Part shown: in pieces, positions 1-17,372 of the stretch
Layout: every line of letters begins with the position of its first letter
How positions within the stretch are numbered: position 1 is the stretch's first letter
NCBI GenBank assembly: GCA_017590115.1
Contig: JAGGNK010015225.1
Coordinates: 2,029,349 to 2,093,348, forward strand
DNA from: Montifringilla adamsi
Lineage: Eukaryota; Chordata; Aves; Passeriformes; Passeridae
Direction: 5' to 3'
Length of the DNA: 64,000 nucleotides
The notes under the pieces: generated by a model
The model's input: only the letters and a program-made list of their open reading frames with translations
What the model was told of the DNA's origin: nothing
The model's database searches: none
Made by a program: the position numbers and the translations under genes

Positions 1-130
1 AGCTGTGGTAGCCCCAGGAGCTGTGGCAGCCCCATGAATGGTGGTAGCCCCAGGAGCCATGGTAGCCCCAGAAGCTGTGGCAGCCCCAGGAGCTATGGTA
101 GCCGTGGTAGCCCCCGGAGCCAGGCAGGGG
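1..130 (+). repeat. coding minisatellite, GSPRS repeats in TASOR2
   Basis: The reading frame repeats Gly-Ser-Pro-Arg-Ser/Cys/Tyr/His units, encoded by a roughly 30-bp DNA repeat (AGCCCCAGGAGCTGTGGC-like). It probably continues upstream of the window. The number of units is likely to vary between individuals or species. Confidence 0.8.
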
Positions 131-3100
131 ATGCCGGAGGGAGCCCCAGGGAGGAGCCCTTCCTGCCAGAGGACCTGGAAGGAGGCAGCATTCCCAGTCC
201 TGCACCTTTCCCAGCCTGGGAGTGTCCCCTGTGCGAGCCCTGGGATGTGTGTGAGCACAACCCCGAGGGATCCCAGGCGTTCCCCGATCCCGACAGTGCC
301 GGCACCGAGGTGGGACAGGGAGAAATTCCAGCTTCTCCCATCCCGTGGGACGAGCCCAGGGAACTCTCTGGAGAGCATCTGGAGTTCAGTGATGCTGAGG
401 ATATTTCAGATCTGCTCCCAAGGGAAGAGCAGCTCCCAAGCCAAGACACACGTGAGGGCTTGGCCTTTGAAGAGCCACTGGAGAATTCCTTTGGTGACTC
501 AGACCAGGAATATTTTGAGGGGAATTCTCGCTCCCCTCTTCCAAGCAGGAGTTCCTGCATCATGAGATCCACGGATGCTGCAGGAGCAAGGACTACCTGG
601 GACAGCTCCTCCAGGAGCTCCGTGCACACAGAGGAGCGTGGGGAGGCCTGGGACTGGGACACCCCCAGGGATTATGGGAACTTTGTGGTCACCAGGCAGT
701 GCCAGGAGAGGATGGAACATTTCCAGCTTCCCAGGAGGCGCAGCCGCCGTGCCCGGGAGTCTCACCTGGCCCGCTCCCTGATGGGAACCTGGAGGGGCTT
801 TGAGGAAATCACCCAGAACACTTTGGACATGGAGTGTCTCCGCTTCCATTATAAGCTAAAAGAAATCCTAAGGAATGGCAAACCCCCCTTTTCTACCTCC
901 AAAAGCATCTTCCCAACGAACTTTCCTCCCTGCCACGCCCCCATCCCACTGTCCCCGCGCAGCAGGAGCCCCTTGCGGGTGACAATTCCCCCCTCGGGCG
1001 CGTGGCCGGACGGGCTCCACTCCCACAGGGACGCTTGGGCCGGCAGGAGAGGCCGATCCCGGGCCAGGAGCCGGCATGCCGGGGCTGCCTTGCGCCTGGG
1101 CAGGCTGCGGTACGAGCACGCCCCGCCGGAGCCGCGCGGGGACGTGGCCGGCATCCTGGACGAGTTCTCTGAGTTCCAGAGGGTGCTGCAGGCCAGGGCC
1201 GAGCCCGGCAGCGCGGCCCCGGCGCAGGGGGAGGCCCAGCCCGGCAGGACGGCGGCGTTCCGGGGCTTGGTGACGGAGCTGTGCGGGGCCCTGCGCTGCC
1301 ACCTGCGCCGCGTGGCCGCCGGCGCGCAGCCCGGAATGTTCTACCTGCTGGAGACTGGGAAGGAGCCCTTCTTCGACAGGGTGAAGGTGGGAGCTGTTCG
1401 TGGATGGAGGTGGATGGGGATGGATTGGAATGGATGGGGATGGATGGAGATGGATTGGGATGGATCAGGATGAATGGGGATGGATCAGGGTGGATTGGGA
1501 TGGGTGGGATGGATGAGGATGAACAGGAATGGATCAGGATGAATGGGGATGGATGGGAACGGATTGGGATGGGCAGCTCCAGAGGACAGCTGAGGATGGC
1601 AGGGTCAGGGAAGCTTGGGAAACGTGACGAGGACGGTTTGGGAGCCAGGAGCCACCTCAGCTCCCAGTGCCAGGAATTGGCATCGCAGACACAGGAGCCT
1701 TGGAGTCACTGGAGAATCATGGAATGGTTTGAGTGGGAAGGACCTTAAGGATCATCCATTTCCAACCCCATGGCAGGGACACCTCCCACTATCCCAGGGT
1801 GTTCTGCCTGGCCTTGGACATTGCAGGGATGCAGGGGCAGCCCCAGCTGCTCTGGCAATTCCAGCCCAGCCAGGAATTCCATCCCAATATCCCATCTAAA
1901 ACTACTCTGATTTAGTTTGAAGTCCAGCCATCCCCCAGCACTGCCAAGGCCACCATTAACCCATGTCCCCAAGTGCCACATCTGTGTGCCTTTTACATCC
2001 CTGCAGGGCTGGGGACTCCCCATTCCTCTGGGCAGCTCATTCCCCTTCCTCTCCCCGTGTTCCCAGGGAAACATTCCCCACCCAAGGCTGCCCCGTTTGT
2101 GTTGCAGGCCCTGCTGAAGGCAGAGGGGTTTGTGAGGATGGAGCCCCTGAAGTTCTGCAGAGCCCAGCCCCGGGACAGCGAGCGGCTGCTGGTCATCATC
2201 AGGAACGAGGACATCGCCTCCCACATCCACACCGTGAGCCCGAATCCCCCTTCTCCTCCTCTCAGCCCTGCTCTTTAATGCCAGGATCCATTAAAAAAGT
2301 GGGAGCAGCCCAGCTCAAAGCAGAGAGGTTGGGCTTCCCTTGTCCAGCCTCACCCTGGCTCACCAATTCCAGGGAACGTTTCCTCCCTGCATGCAGAGCT
2401 GGGTTGGGATGTGGGGACAGCAATGTTGGGATGCTGCAGGGCTGGGCTGGGCTGGTTCCCTGGATGTGTGGGCTGTTCCCCAAGCCCTGTTCCTGGGGCA
2501 GGTGCCGTGCCTGCTGGAGCTGAAGCGCTGTCCCAGCGTGGTGTTCGCCGGCGTGGACGATCCCGAGGAGGTGACAGGTGACACATTCCAGGAGCTCTTC
2601 CAGGCTGGAGGATTCGTGGTGTCTGAGGAGGAGCTGCTGGAAAGGGTGACCCTGGGTGAGTCTCACTGACACATTCCCAGACCTTCCCCTTGGTTCTGTT
2701 TCCAGGGGGGAGTTCTTGCCCTCTCTCTGACATTTGGATCCCATTGGGATGGAGTGCCCAGCTCAGGGGTCCCCAGAACCTCCCAGGACAGGGCAGGGTT
2801 GGCCCAGGATGTTTGGCCTGGAGACTCATGGCATGGTTTAGGTTGGAAGAGACCTTAAGGATTACCCAGTTCCGTGGCAGGGACACCTCCCACTGCCCCA
2901 GGCTGCTCCAGCCCCAGTGTCCAGCCTGGCCTTGGGCACTGCCAGGGTTCCAGAGGCAGCCCCAGCTGCTCTGGCAATTCCAGCCCAGCCCCTCTCCACC
3001 CTCCCAGCCAGGAATTCCTTCCCAGTATCCAGTGGAAAAAGCAGAACTTGCTGCTGCCTTCAGCTCCTTAGTGGGAAGTGGCAGAGAGAACAGAGCCACC

Positions 3101-5404
3101 TCTTCTGGGAGATGCTCAGTGAGGTGACAGGGACAAGCTGCACGTGTCCTTTCAGATACCAGGCAAAAAATCACACCAGGACATGATCCCGGTTCCCCAT
3201 CCTGTGCAGTTTGAGTCTCCTTCCTTGCAGAGACTCAAAGCTCCCCTGGACAAAGCCCTGAGCCCGCTCAGGTGGTCCCACTTGGAGCAGGGCTGGGCCC
3301 AGAGACCCCCAGGTCCCCCCTCCCACCCACCCTGAGCTCTGGTGTCCCCTCAGGCCAGCTGAAGGAGGTGGTGAAGGTGCTGGAGAAGCTGAACAGGAGC
3401 GGGAGGTGGAAGTGGCTCCTGCACCACAGGGAGAGCAAGAAGCTCAGAGAAGACCTCAGGTAATGGCTCTGCCTGGCATATCAGGGATTTTTGGGATGGA
3501 GCAGCAGGGCTTGGGACCTGGGGAGCATCAGATGGCCTGGAATGTTGTCCTGGATGTGTTCCTGGATGAGGCAGAGCTCTGGCAGCTCTCCTTGTTCCCT
3601 GCTGGGCTTCCATAAGGCTCTTCCCTGGCTCCTTGGCAGAGATGCCCTCAGGGAGTGTTGCAGGCTCCTGGAGAGGTACAGATTTCCCTTGAGGAGATGC
3701 ACATTCCCAAAATTCCCAAAGCAAACTTCCCTCCCTTCCCACCAGCTCATCCCAGCTCCTGACACACCCCCAGGAGCTCAGGGCACCTTCCTGGGGCTCT
3801 GCCCCCTCTGGTCCCTTTCCTGCCCCTTCACATCTGGGATTTGGGGAGGGGTGGGGGCCCTGAGCTGGGGGTGCAGAGAAGGAATTGCCACTCCAGTTCC
3901 CACCAGGAATGGCTGAAGATGGAGCTGCTCTGGCATGGGTTCATCCATGGATGTGTGAAGTGAGAAAACTCCTGGAGTGGGATAAAGGCAGTTTAGCAGG
4001 GAAAGGAAAAGCTGGGAAAACAAGGAATTCATCCCCGTTTCCATCACAGGCCATCCCCAGGAAAGCCAGGCTCCATCATCACCACCTCTCCCAACATCTC
4101 CTCTTCCTTCTCCTCCTCCCAGCTTTATATCCTGAGCCTGATTCCAGGCTCTGGAACATCCCCTGGGACAGTGGCACTCACCTGTCCTGGCCTTGTGTCC
4201 CCCAGGCCCTGTGGGGTGTGAGGAGCAGCCTTGGCTTTCCAAACCCTACTCCAGCAACAACAAAACCTCCCTGACCTACCCACAGCTCCCAGCACAAACC
4301 CCAGAAGCAGCCCCTGAGATGAAAATGAACCAACCCCAGGCAAAACCAGCACAGGCAGCCCTGGAGCAAGGGGGGATTTGCCACTTTGGATCCAAAAATC
4401 ACCCGTGGGGCTGGAAAAACCACCTGGAAAAGCAGATCCCACCCTCCCTGCTCATTCCTGGGGAGGGATGGAGAGGGACCAAGCTCCTGAGCCGTGCCCC
4501 TCTCTCAGCAGGGACGATGCCAGTGCCCAGAAGAAGCAGCTGCTGCTGAGGTGGTGCCAGGGGGCAGAGCTGCTGGAGCTGCTGCCCTTCCACGGCTGCG
4601 ACTCCGCGGCCGAGCCCCGGCGCGCCCAGTGCCTGCTGGAGCTGCAGGTGCAGCACGTCCGCGCCAGGTTCGCCGTGTACCTCACAGGTAAAGGGATCCC
4701 AAAGCCTGCAGGTCTGAAACTGCCCTGGAAAGGGATGGGGGAGGGATAGAAAATCCCCGTTTTCCTGCGGGAATGGCTTCTTTGAGGTGCGGGTCAGGTG
4801 TGAGGGGTGAAAAGGAATTTTGGATTTTTGGAGGTTGATGAATTCCAGCGGTGTTTGGAGCCTGGGGGTGGATGAGGCTGTTGGCAAAGCACCAGAGCAA
4901 CCGCGGTGGGGTTTAGGAATATTTCCCACGTGTTTAGGAACAACTTCCTTTGTTGGAATTAACAGAGCTGCTGCTCCTCCCCTTGCAGAAAATCCCAGCA
5001 GCAGCTGCAGGGAGATCCTGGAAAGCAAAGGGATTCTTGTGGCTGACATCAACACCTTCCTCGGGACGGTGCAGAAAGTGGCTGCTCCCTTCAGAAGAAG
5101 CTACTGGTAAGAGGGGAAAGCTTGGGATTGATCCCAAACCGCTGGGAACAGCTCAGGGCTGTCTGTGGGGTGGCCAGCAGGGAGCTGGGGTCCCACAGCA
5201 GAGCAGGGACCATCCCAGAGTGCTGGATAGGGGATCTGCCGGTCAGCACTCTGATCCTGCAGCTGGATCCAGGAGAGCCACGCCTGGCACTGCTGGGAAA
5301 TGGGGAAAGCTCCAGGCCTGGCCCTGGGGAGGCTCTGCAGGAGGCTGGCACTGCCCAGAGGGGGCTGGGCACTGAGCTGGGCCACGTCTCTGTGTTGCAG
5401 GTGA
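1..5404 (+). CDS. TASOR2: TASOR2 (FAM208B), C-terminal part, 5' end outside window
   Basis: Predicted coding segments are <1-1386, 2108-2233, 2502-2655, 3354-3459, 3640-3675, 4512-4687, 4989-5106 and 5401-5404; all phases agree across the GT/AG junctions. The first segment is the end of a very long exon, as expected for TASOR family proteins. It opens with GSPRS repeats, passes through acidic, disordered sequence, then reaches the conserved C-terminal region ([18 protein letters not shown], later [16 protein letters not shown]). Later exons give a compact domain ending in RRSYW. TASOR2 is a paralogue of TASOR, the scaffold of the HUSH silencing complex, and has been described as the scaffold of a variant complex with MPP8 and periphilin. 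The choice of TASOR2 over TASOR rests mainly on the neighbours GDI2, ANKRD16 and FBH1. The PARP-like N-terminal region lies upstream of the window. The exact end of the protein is inferred. Confidence 0.85.
1400..1600. repeat. GGATGGATTGGGAT minisatellite in a TASOR2 intron
   Basis: Degenerate tandem GATGGAT / GGGATGGATCAGGATGAAT units begin about 15 bp after the splice donor at 1387. Confidence 0.85.
1717..2050 (-). mobile_element. CR1 LINE 3' fragments
   Basis: The plus strand reads as the reverse complement of an avian CR1 3' end: GGAATGGTTTGAGTGGGAAGGACCTTAAGGATCATCC, then CAGGGACACCTCCCACT and CTGGCCTTGGACATTGCAGGG. A second CR1 piece (CACCATTAACCCATGTCCCCAAGTGCCACAT) follows at about 1920-2050, just before the exon at 2108. 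Confidence 0.85.
2824..3050 (-). mobile_element. CR1 LINE 3' fragment
   Basis: GGTTTAGGTTGGAAGAGACCTTAAGGATTACC is followed by the usual CAGGGACACCTCCCACTGCCCCAGGCTGCTCC series, inside a TASOR2 intron. Confidence 0.85.
4506..4511 (+). promoter_or_regulatory. tandem NAGNAG splice acceptor in TASOR2
   Basis: CAGCAG stands directly before the exon starting at 4512. Splicing after the first AG (exon from 4509) or the second (exon from 4512) keeps frame and differs by one residue (Ser-Arg versus Arg). Confidence 0.6.
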
Positions 5405-6140
5405 CAAAGTGAAGCCACCAGGACACAGCTCCTCCTCAGGCCTGGGGGGGGACATCCCCACCATCCAACCCAGTGGATCCCCACCATCCCAATGGATCCC
5501 CACCAACGATCCCAGTCAATACCATCAATCCCAGTGGATCCCAGTGATCCCACTGGATCCCCACCATCCATCCCAATCAATCCCATTACCCATCCCAGTG
5601 GATCCCAGCCACTGCTGGGGGTGGGGGAAAGTCAGTTTTAGCTCTGTACAGAAATCTTATTTAAAGGTGGGAAATGCAAATCCTCAGGGGATTCATTCCC
5701 TGCCATCCAGTCTCACATAGGAAAGGGTTTTTTTTAACGGTACAGGTAAATTTTTGGAGTGGTTCCAAGTCTTTTCGTGCAGCTGCCATTGGGGCAGGCA
5801 AATTAATTTCCCAAAGTCTGCTTGAAGATTAGGAAGGAGAACAAATCCCTTTTCCACATGGTTGTTGCTGTTCAGGCCCACACTACATTTCAGCTCACCC
5901 CCGTTGCCTCCTGGTACCGGTTCCTTGCTGGGACTTGAGGAATCCCAGCACGTGGAATCAGGAACAAAATAAGCTTTTATTTATGGGGGAAGCGGCGCGG
6001 CCGAGCCCGCTCCCGACCCGGCTCTGCGGGGCTGGGGAGTTCTTTTAGTTCGTTTTTAAATCCAAGACTGCGAGGCCGTTCTGTACAGGATGACTTTGTA
6101 CAAAAAGAGTTTGATTAATAAAACCTCCAAAATAACGAAG
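5405..6140 (+). other. TASOR2 3' UTR (inferred)
   Basis: This is the non-coding stretch after the stop. At about 5450-5610 it holds a short minisatellite built on CCCAGTGGATCCCCACCATCCC. The remainder shows nothing recognisable until the poly(A) signal. The transcript end is inferred, not observed. Confidence 0.5.
6117..6122 (+). terminator. poly(A) signal AATAAA, probably TASOR2
   Basis: AATAAA lies on the plus strand about 710 bp after the predicted TASOR2 stop and is the first canonical signal seen there. Confidence 0.5.
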
Positions 6141-7225
6141 TTTCACACGGCTCTGCTTTCTGGAGAGGGGATCCCGCTCAGCATCCAGCCCTTTCCAACA
6201 GGGAAAGGGAGGGCAGGGGATTTTCCAGCTGGGACAGAGGTTGGGAAACAGCAAGGAGCGAGCAAGACCATGGTGGGCTGATGGATGATGGATCCCGTTG
6301 TGCTTCCCTGCAGGAAGGATGGAAAATCAGAGGAATGAGCAGGTTACAGCAGGTAGGGATAGGATGGAATAACCAGAGGAATGAGCAGGTTACAGCAGGT
6401 AGGGATAATGGGACCATTGGAGGATTTCTTTTCCACCTGGCTTGTGGGCATGGTGCAGAGGGAGCCTCCCCAGCCCCACTCCCAGCAGCTGAGGGTGGGA
6501 AGGGTTCCTGAAGTGGCACCGCGGGAGGAGGAAGTGCCAGAAGGCCCAGCAGGGAGGAAGGAGAGGGGAAGCCCCAGGCGGGCTCAGCTCAGCTTCGGGA
6601 CTGCCATGGGATCAAACCCTGGTTCCTGGGTGGGAAGCCCGTGCCACTGAGGCACGCTGGGGGCTGCTCCGAGGCTTTCCCTCGGTTCTCCTGGCACTTG
6701 GCACGGGTGTGCCAGCCAGGGATGGATGGGGAAGGATCTCTCCGGATTGAACAGCTCGTGTTGAGGATGGAGAACAGCCCGAACAGGAATTATTTGTTCT
6801 GCTGCTGTTTCCAGCTGTGGCCCTGGGCTGGCTGCAGGGAACGGGGACTGTGCCAGAGCACAGCCTGAGCCACACCTGCCCTGCCAAGCACAGCCAGAGC
6901 AGCACAGCCTGGAAAGAACCACGGAAACGGGAAATGTTTTCCCGCAGGAAACGCTTTCCTGCAGGAAACGCTCCCGTCTCACCCCTGGCAGGCAGAGATG
7001 CTGCAGGATCTCAGCCTGGAGCTGCTGCTCCCAGAACTGAAGTGAATCAGACCAGAGGCCAGGAGTGGTTTCCAGAATTTGGCTTTACTTCGCAGTACAG
7101 AAATCATTTGGAGCCTTCAGGAGACACGAGAAGCACAGGCTCTGTCATGCCGATACCGCAGCGCCGTTTGGTCCATCCGAAAAGCCACCAGGGGACAGAA
7201 AATACTTCCACATCTTGCCTGCTCT
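6141..7225. other. intergenic gap between convergent TASOR2 and GDI2
   Basis: No gene was recognised. The stretch contains a two-copy direct repeat (AATGAGCAGGTTACAGCAGG) at about 6334-6412 and a short hairpin (CGTGCCACTGAGGCACG) near 6640. Confidence 0.5.
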
Positions 7226-7911
7226 GTAATTTGTTCTCTCAATTTTATTAAGATTAAAACACAAAGGAGCCTGAGGCACAGCTGTGTCCCAACCGATGTA
7301 AACGGGTTTAGAAGCTTAAGTGGAGGTTAAGTTCTGTGCCCAGAACGAAGCCAACATTTGCTGCTACAATAGGTGTGGGCTTTGTCCATGATACAACTTT
7401 GCCACAGAGTTAAGATTGATGGGAGAGACTTTTAGGGATGCTGTCCACAATAATGGAGTGCTCAGTTTCTATTTTCCTTGATATCAGGTTTGAGTGACAT
7501 GAGCGTCACATCTACGAGCTCACCAGAAGCACAGGATTGTGAAGGATGTTTTACAAATGATTAAAAAGACAAGGTAAGACACAGCTGTCAATGAGTTATT
7601 TCAAATCTGCACCCACGTCTACGTCTGCAAAAATAATAATAATAATAGTAAGTTCAGTCTGCCTTTCGCTTACGAGGTTAGTCAGGAATATCAGTCAGGA
7701 ATTTGCCAGATTCTGGACAGCAGCCCTACTAGAATGAAATAATTAACACATGATATCCAAAAAGGGAACGTTACCAGTGCAGTACTCTTCAATCTCTCAG
7801 AGATGGGATTACAAAAGCAGGCCTTACAATATTGAATTTCGTACAGTGTTCATTAAGTTCCTTATATATTCATATTAGCCGATTTAAACTTCTCCTAATT
7901 AGAGACTCTCA
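7226..7911 (-). other. GDI2 3' UTR (inferred)
   Basis: AT-rich, repeat-poor sequence runs from the TAA stop at 7912-7914 to the putative poly(A) signal. No coding frame is conserved in it. Confidence 0.55.
7244..7249 (-). terminator. poly(A) signal of GDI2 (AATAAA on the minus strand)
   Basis: TTTATT on the plus strand is AATAAA in GDI2 orientation, 660 bp past the stop codon. The DNA between is AT-rich and looks like a 3' UTR. Confidence 0.55.
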
Positions 7912-13776
<5,865 letters not shown>

Positions 13777-14629
13777 CTGCAGGAAGAAAAGGATGCAAGG
13801 GACAGGTCAGCTGCACTGGAGCCTCCTCCTTCCCATTTTTCCTCAGAGCATGTTCAGACAGCTCCATTGCAGCTGCACAGCAAACAAGCACAGCAGTTGC
13901 TTCATCCCAGAATTCAGGCACCTCTTGGAGGCAGATTAACATCTTAATAAATTTATTGTCTGCTCTGGGCAAGACAAGCAAGGGGTTAGAGACTGTGTAC
14001 AGGTTGAATCCCTGCACAACCACCACCTATGAGGACTTCCCAGAGGAATTTTTTGGGAATTCCATGCATTTGAGCCAAAGGAAAATCTGTCCTCTACAAC
14101 ACCAGCTATCAGTTTAAGGATGTGCACAGAGTGTCAGCAGGAGAATGAAATCTTAGCTGGACTTCAATCAGTCTCCTCAGAACTTCAATTATTAATATTT
14201 GCCACACTGGGACACTCAGGATAATGAACAGCTTCTCTCAGAGAGCAGCATAAAGAATAAATGAAGGCATTTGTGTGCTTTATCAGCTCAGCTTTGCTTT
14301 CCTTGCTCTGTGCCCACCGAGGAGCAGCAGATCAGCTGCTGTGTGTGACTGCAGCTCCACACAGAGCACACACAGGCTGCAGAACCAGCTCAGGCCTTGC
14401 ACAACTAAATCCCCATTAAAACGCGACTTTGCACCGGCGCTGGCATTCCCCAGCCAAAGAGCTTAACAAAAACTTCAATGTTTGTGTGCTTAGGACAGCT
14501 TATCTTGGAGGTTTTATTGATCTTGCTCTGCCTCAGCTCCGCCCAGCAGCAGAATTCTGGCTGCAACTGAGCTCCCATTCATCACCACGGTCTCTCTGGT
14601 AGGTCCTGGCCACATCCCATGTGATGGGT

Positions 14630-14745
14630 GAGGCTTCTTGGAGGGGGTTTGGAGCAACCTGGTCCAGTAAAAGGTGTCCCCACCGTGGCAGGATGGTTTT
14701 TAAGGTCCTCTCCACCCAAACCAGTTTGAAACCCTCATCCAGCTG
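14630..14745 (+). mobile_element. CR1 LINE 3' fragment
   Basis: GGTTTGGAGCAACCTGGTCC is followed by AGTAAAAGGTGTCCCCACC and GGTTTTTAAGGTCCTCTCCACCC, the CR1 tail in sense orientation. Confidence 0.8.
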
Positions 14746-17050
14746 CTGAGAGATGCCACCACTGCACATCTGACAGGATTCCTGCAGGCAGGCTGGCCCT
14801 CCTGCAGGGATCTGTGTCTCCAGAGATCTTTCCTGTTTACTGCACAAGCACCTCAGGCAGGACTCTCCTCCTGGGCCACTTCCCCCTCCCGTGGAGTGCA
14901 GGAGGTTCATTCCAACTCCAGACTGACCAGTGCAGGTGTCAGGCAGGAAAACCACAAACACCAGGAGTTTCCCACTGTGGATTGCTTGTGTAAATCCTGA
15001 CTCCAGTCAATCCTCGCTGTAAAGGAAGCTGTAAAATCAACTCCCCAGCCACAGCAGCTCTCAGGGGTTGTTTTGTTCTAAGGTCAGACATCTGCAGGTG
15101 CAGGGATGGTTGGCAGTGATCGCTGGCTGAGGATTTGCTGTGTTGGTGCTTCCAGGTGGCAATGGAAAAATCTTCTCTGTTGGGACAGCAGGGCACTGCT
15201 GGCCAGTCTGTCACCCACCAGGATGTCACCAAAATCCAGCCAAGGACCTGAGGACCAAAGCTGGAGCTGCCTCACGCACAGCAAGGATGCTCTGAATTCA
15301 GTCCCTGAAGTCATGGAAGATTTCCAGCATGGTGCCCACAAGGCTTCATGATCACCACGTGGACTGTGAGTAGTGAGCCACAGTGCTTCCCACAAAAGCT
15401 CTCCATGATCCATCAGCTGCTCCTTCCACTGTACTATCCTTCCAAGGATCCCACAAGGTCCCTCCTTTTTTCCCCACAGGCTGGAGCAAGCAGAGATCCT
15501 CCCAGCAGATAGAGCTGCACCAAACCCCATATGAAATCATTACTCAAGGCCTACAACGCTGAGTAACCACAGGAGTAAAAGTGTCTACAGCGTTAATGAT
15601 TAACCACACCCAAGGCAGGACTGTCACACCAAGGGCCTCATCACCAACCACTTACATTCAGAGCTCTGTGGCTGGACTCCTTGCTCTGCCCTGTGATTTA
15701 TCCCCCTGGAACATCTCCCAAAACCCTGGCTCACCAGCTCTGCCAGATGGTGGCACAGGACTGCAAGTGTCCATGCTGGAGCTGAGCCACAAGGAAGCCA
15801 ACCAGGGTTTCACAACTAAATAAGTACCAAAAGGAGCTCCAGTAAAAGCTGCACAAGCCACATCCATTGGTCTGAAATCAGCTGATTTCAGTCACCCACT
15901 TAACCTCAAAGCATTCCTTGCTCTGTCTTCCCAGAAGAGGGAGTGTGCTCCCCTTGTTCACTCCAAGGGATACTGGTAATCCAAATTACCAGCAGCCCTT
16001 GCAGTGAATTTGGGCAGCAGCAGAAGACACAAGAGGCCTTAAGTACCTCTCCACTCTTCTTTCACACCCACTGAACACCACTGTGGGACTGAGGTGGAGC
16101 TACGACACTGCTGTTTAACCCAAGGCTCGCTGAACACTCTGAAATCCTGCACAGCCCTTTCAGGCCACTTCCCTCTGCAGCCATGACAGCCATGAAGCAC
16201 CCGGGCTGCACAATGGATTTATCTTCCCAGCTCAGCAATTCCTTTGGATGCCGTGCTGGCTGCGGGACCAGGAACCGCTTGATGTGTGACGCTGTCATTT
16301 GGGTCAGGGAGCGAGGAAAACAAACGGCCTGTGCTGATAAAGGGAGGGCTGGGGAGAGTTTAGAGCACAAATAAAAAGGGGAAGCGTCACAGTTCAAATC
16401 TGTGCATTTCTTGCTGTTTTATAAACGTCACCACCACCAAACAGGAACAGGGAGCAGCTGCTGACAGCAGCAGCAGGACACAACAGGGAGAGCTCCGGGT
16501 ATCCAGATCCAACAGAATCCATGCAAATTGCAGGCACGCTGCTACTACAATGCTCTGCCTCAGCCAGTTCAGGTTACGAGCTCCCAGGAGCTCATTGTGC
16601 TGCTGAATGAACGATCTGAGCGCCGTCCATGTCGTCTGCTGCAAATGGCCAGGGGACCAGGGAGAAACCAGCACTGGGAACGTGGGGACAGCACATCCAC
16701 TGCGAGTCCATGGAAATTAAAATAAGGAGTAACTTGGAGGTATTGGTGCTTCCATGCTTGCTTAAGACCACCAGCTCCTCCCTGGAGCGCAGGAACTGGT
16801 CATGACCAGACCTTGTGCATGCAGAGGCCTTGAGGAATGGAGGGAAGCAAGGAGGTTTCCGTGGATTTTCTCCAAGTAGGGCGGCAGTTCAGAAAGGCTC
16901 AGACAGCCCGATGGAGACTCGAGCCAGCGCCGCTCCTGTAACGGCGCCGAGGGGAGGATTGGGCACTGAGCACTGAGCAAAATCCCTTCGGCTTCGGGAA
17001 TGGGCTCTGGCACCGCCAGGCTCTTTCTTCGAAAGGCAGGGCTTGCTCTG

Positions 17051-17135
17051 GCCAGAGAGGGTCACACAGCGCTGGGCTTGGAAGGGACCTCTGGAGATCC
17101 TTGCTCCAACCTAGGCAGGGTCACCTGGAGCAGTG
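17051..17135 (-). mobile_element. CR1 LINE fragment
   Basis: CTGGGCTTGGAAGGGACCTC followed by TGGAGATCCTTGCTCCAACC, an older CR1 3' end in reverse complement. Confidence 0.7.
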
Positions 17136-17239
17136 ACACAGGCAATTCCACCCCTCACCGCCCAACCCAAAGCTCTGCTCGTCCTACGACTGCAAAAACA
17201 ACTCCTCACTGCTACCAGGGGATGATGCAAAGGACACAC

Positions 17240-17372
17240 TCCAGCTTTCCCTATCAAAGGGAAGAAGCTTTTTCCTCCTGAGCCATTCCTCCACCTCAAA
17301 GGAAGAGCCTTGAAAGAAATGAAAACAACTGGGAAATTTGGGTGTCCCCTGCAGCAAACGCTCCCACATGGT
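17240..17372. repeat. copy 1 of a 133-bp duplicated element
   Basis: CAGCTTTCCCTATCAAAGGG followed by AAGAAGCTTTTTCCTCCTGAGCC matches 19257-19390 almost base for base, in direct orientation about 2.0 kb apart. The family was not recognised. On the minus strand both copies read through as GSSFEVEEWLRRKKLLPF-like peptides, but no splice context supports coding. Confidence 0.8.

Noticed and set aside
1..5404. Calling the first gene TASOR (FAM208A) instead of TASOR2
   Set aside because: The C-terminal domain alone is ambiguous, but the neighbours GDI2, ANKRD16 and FBH1 match the TASOR2 locus.
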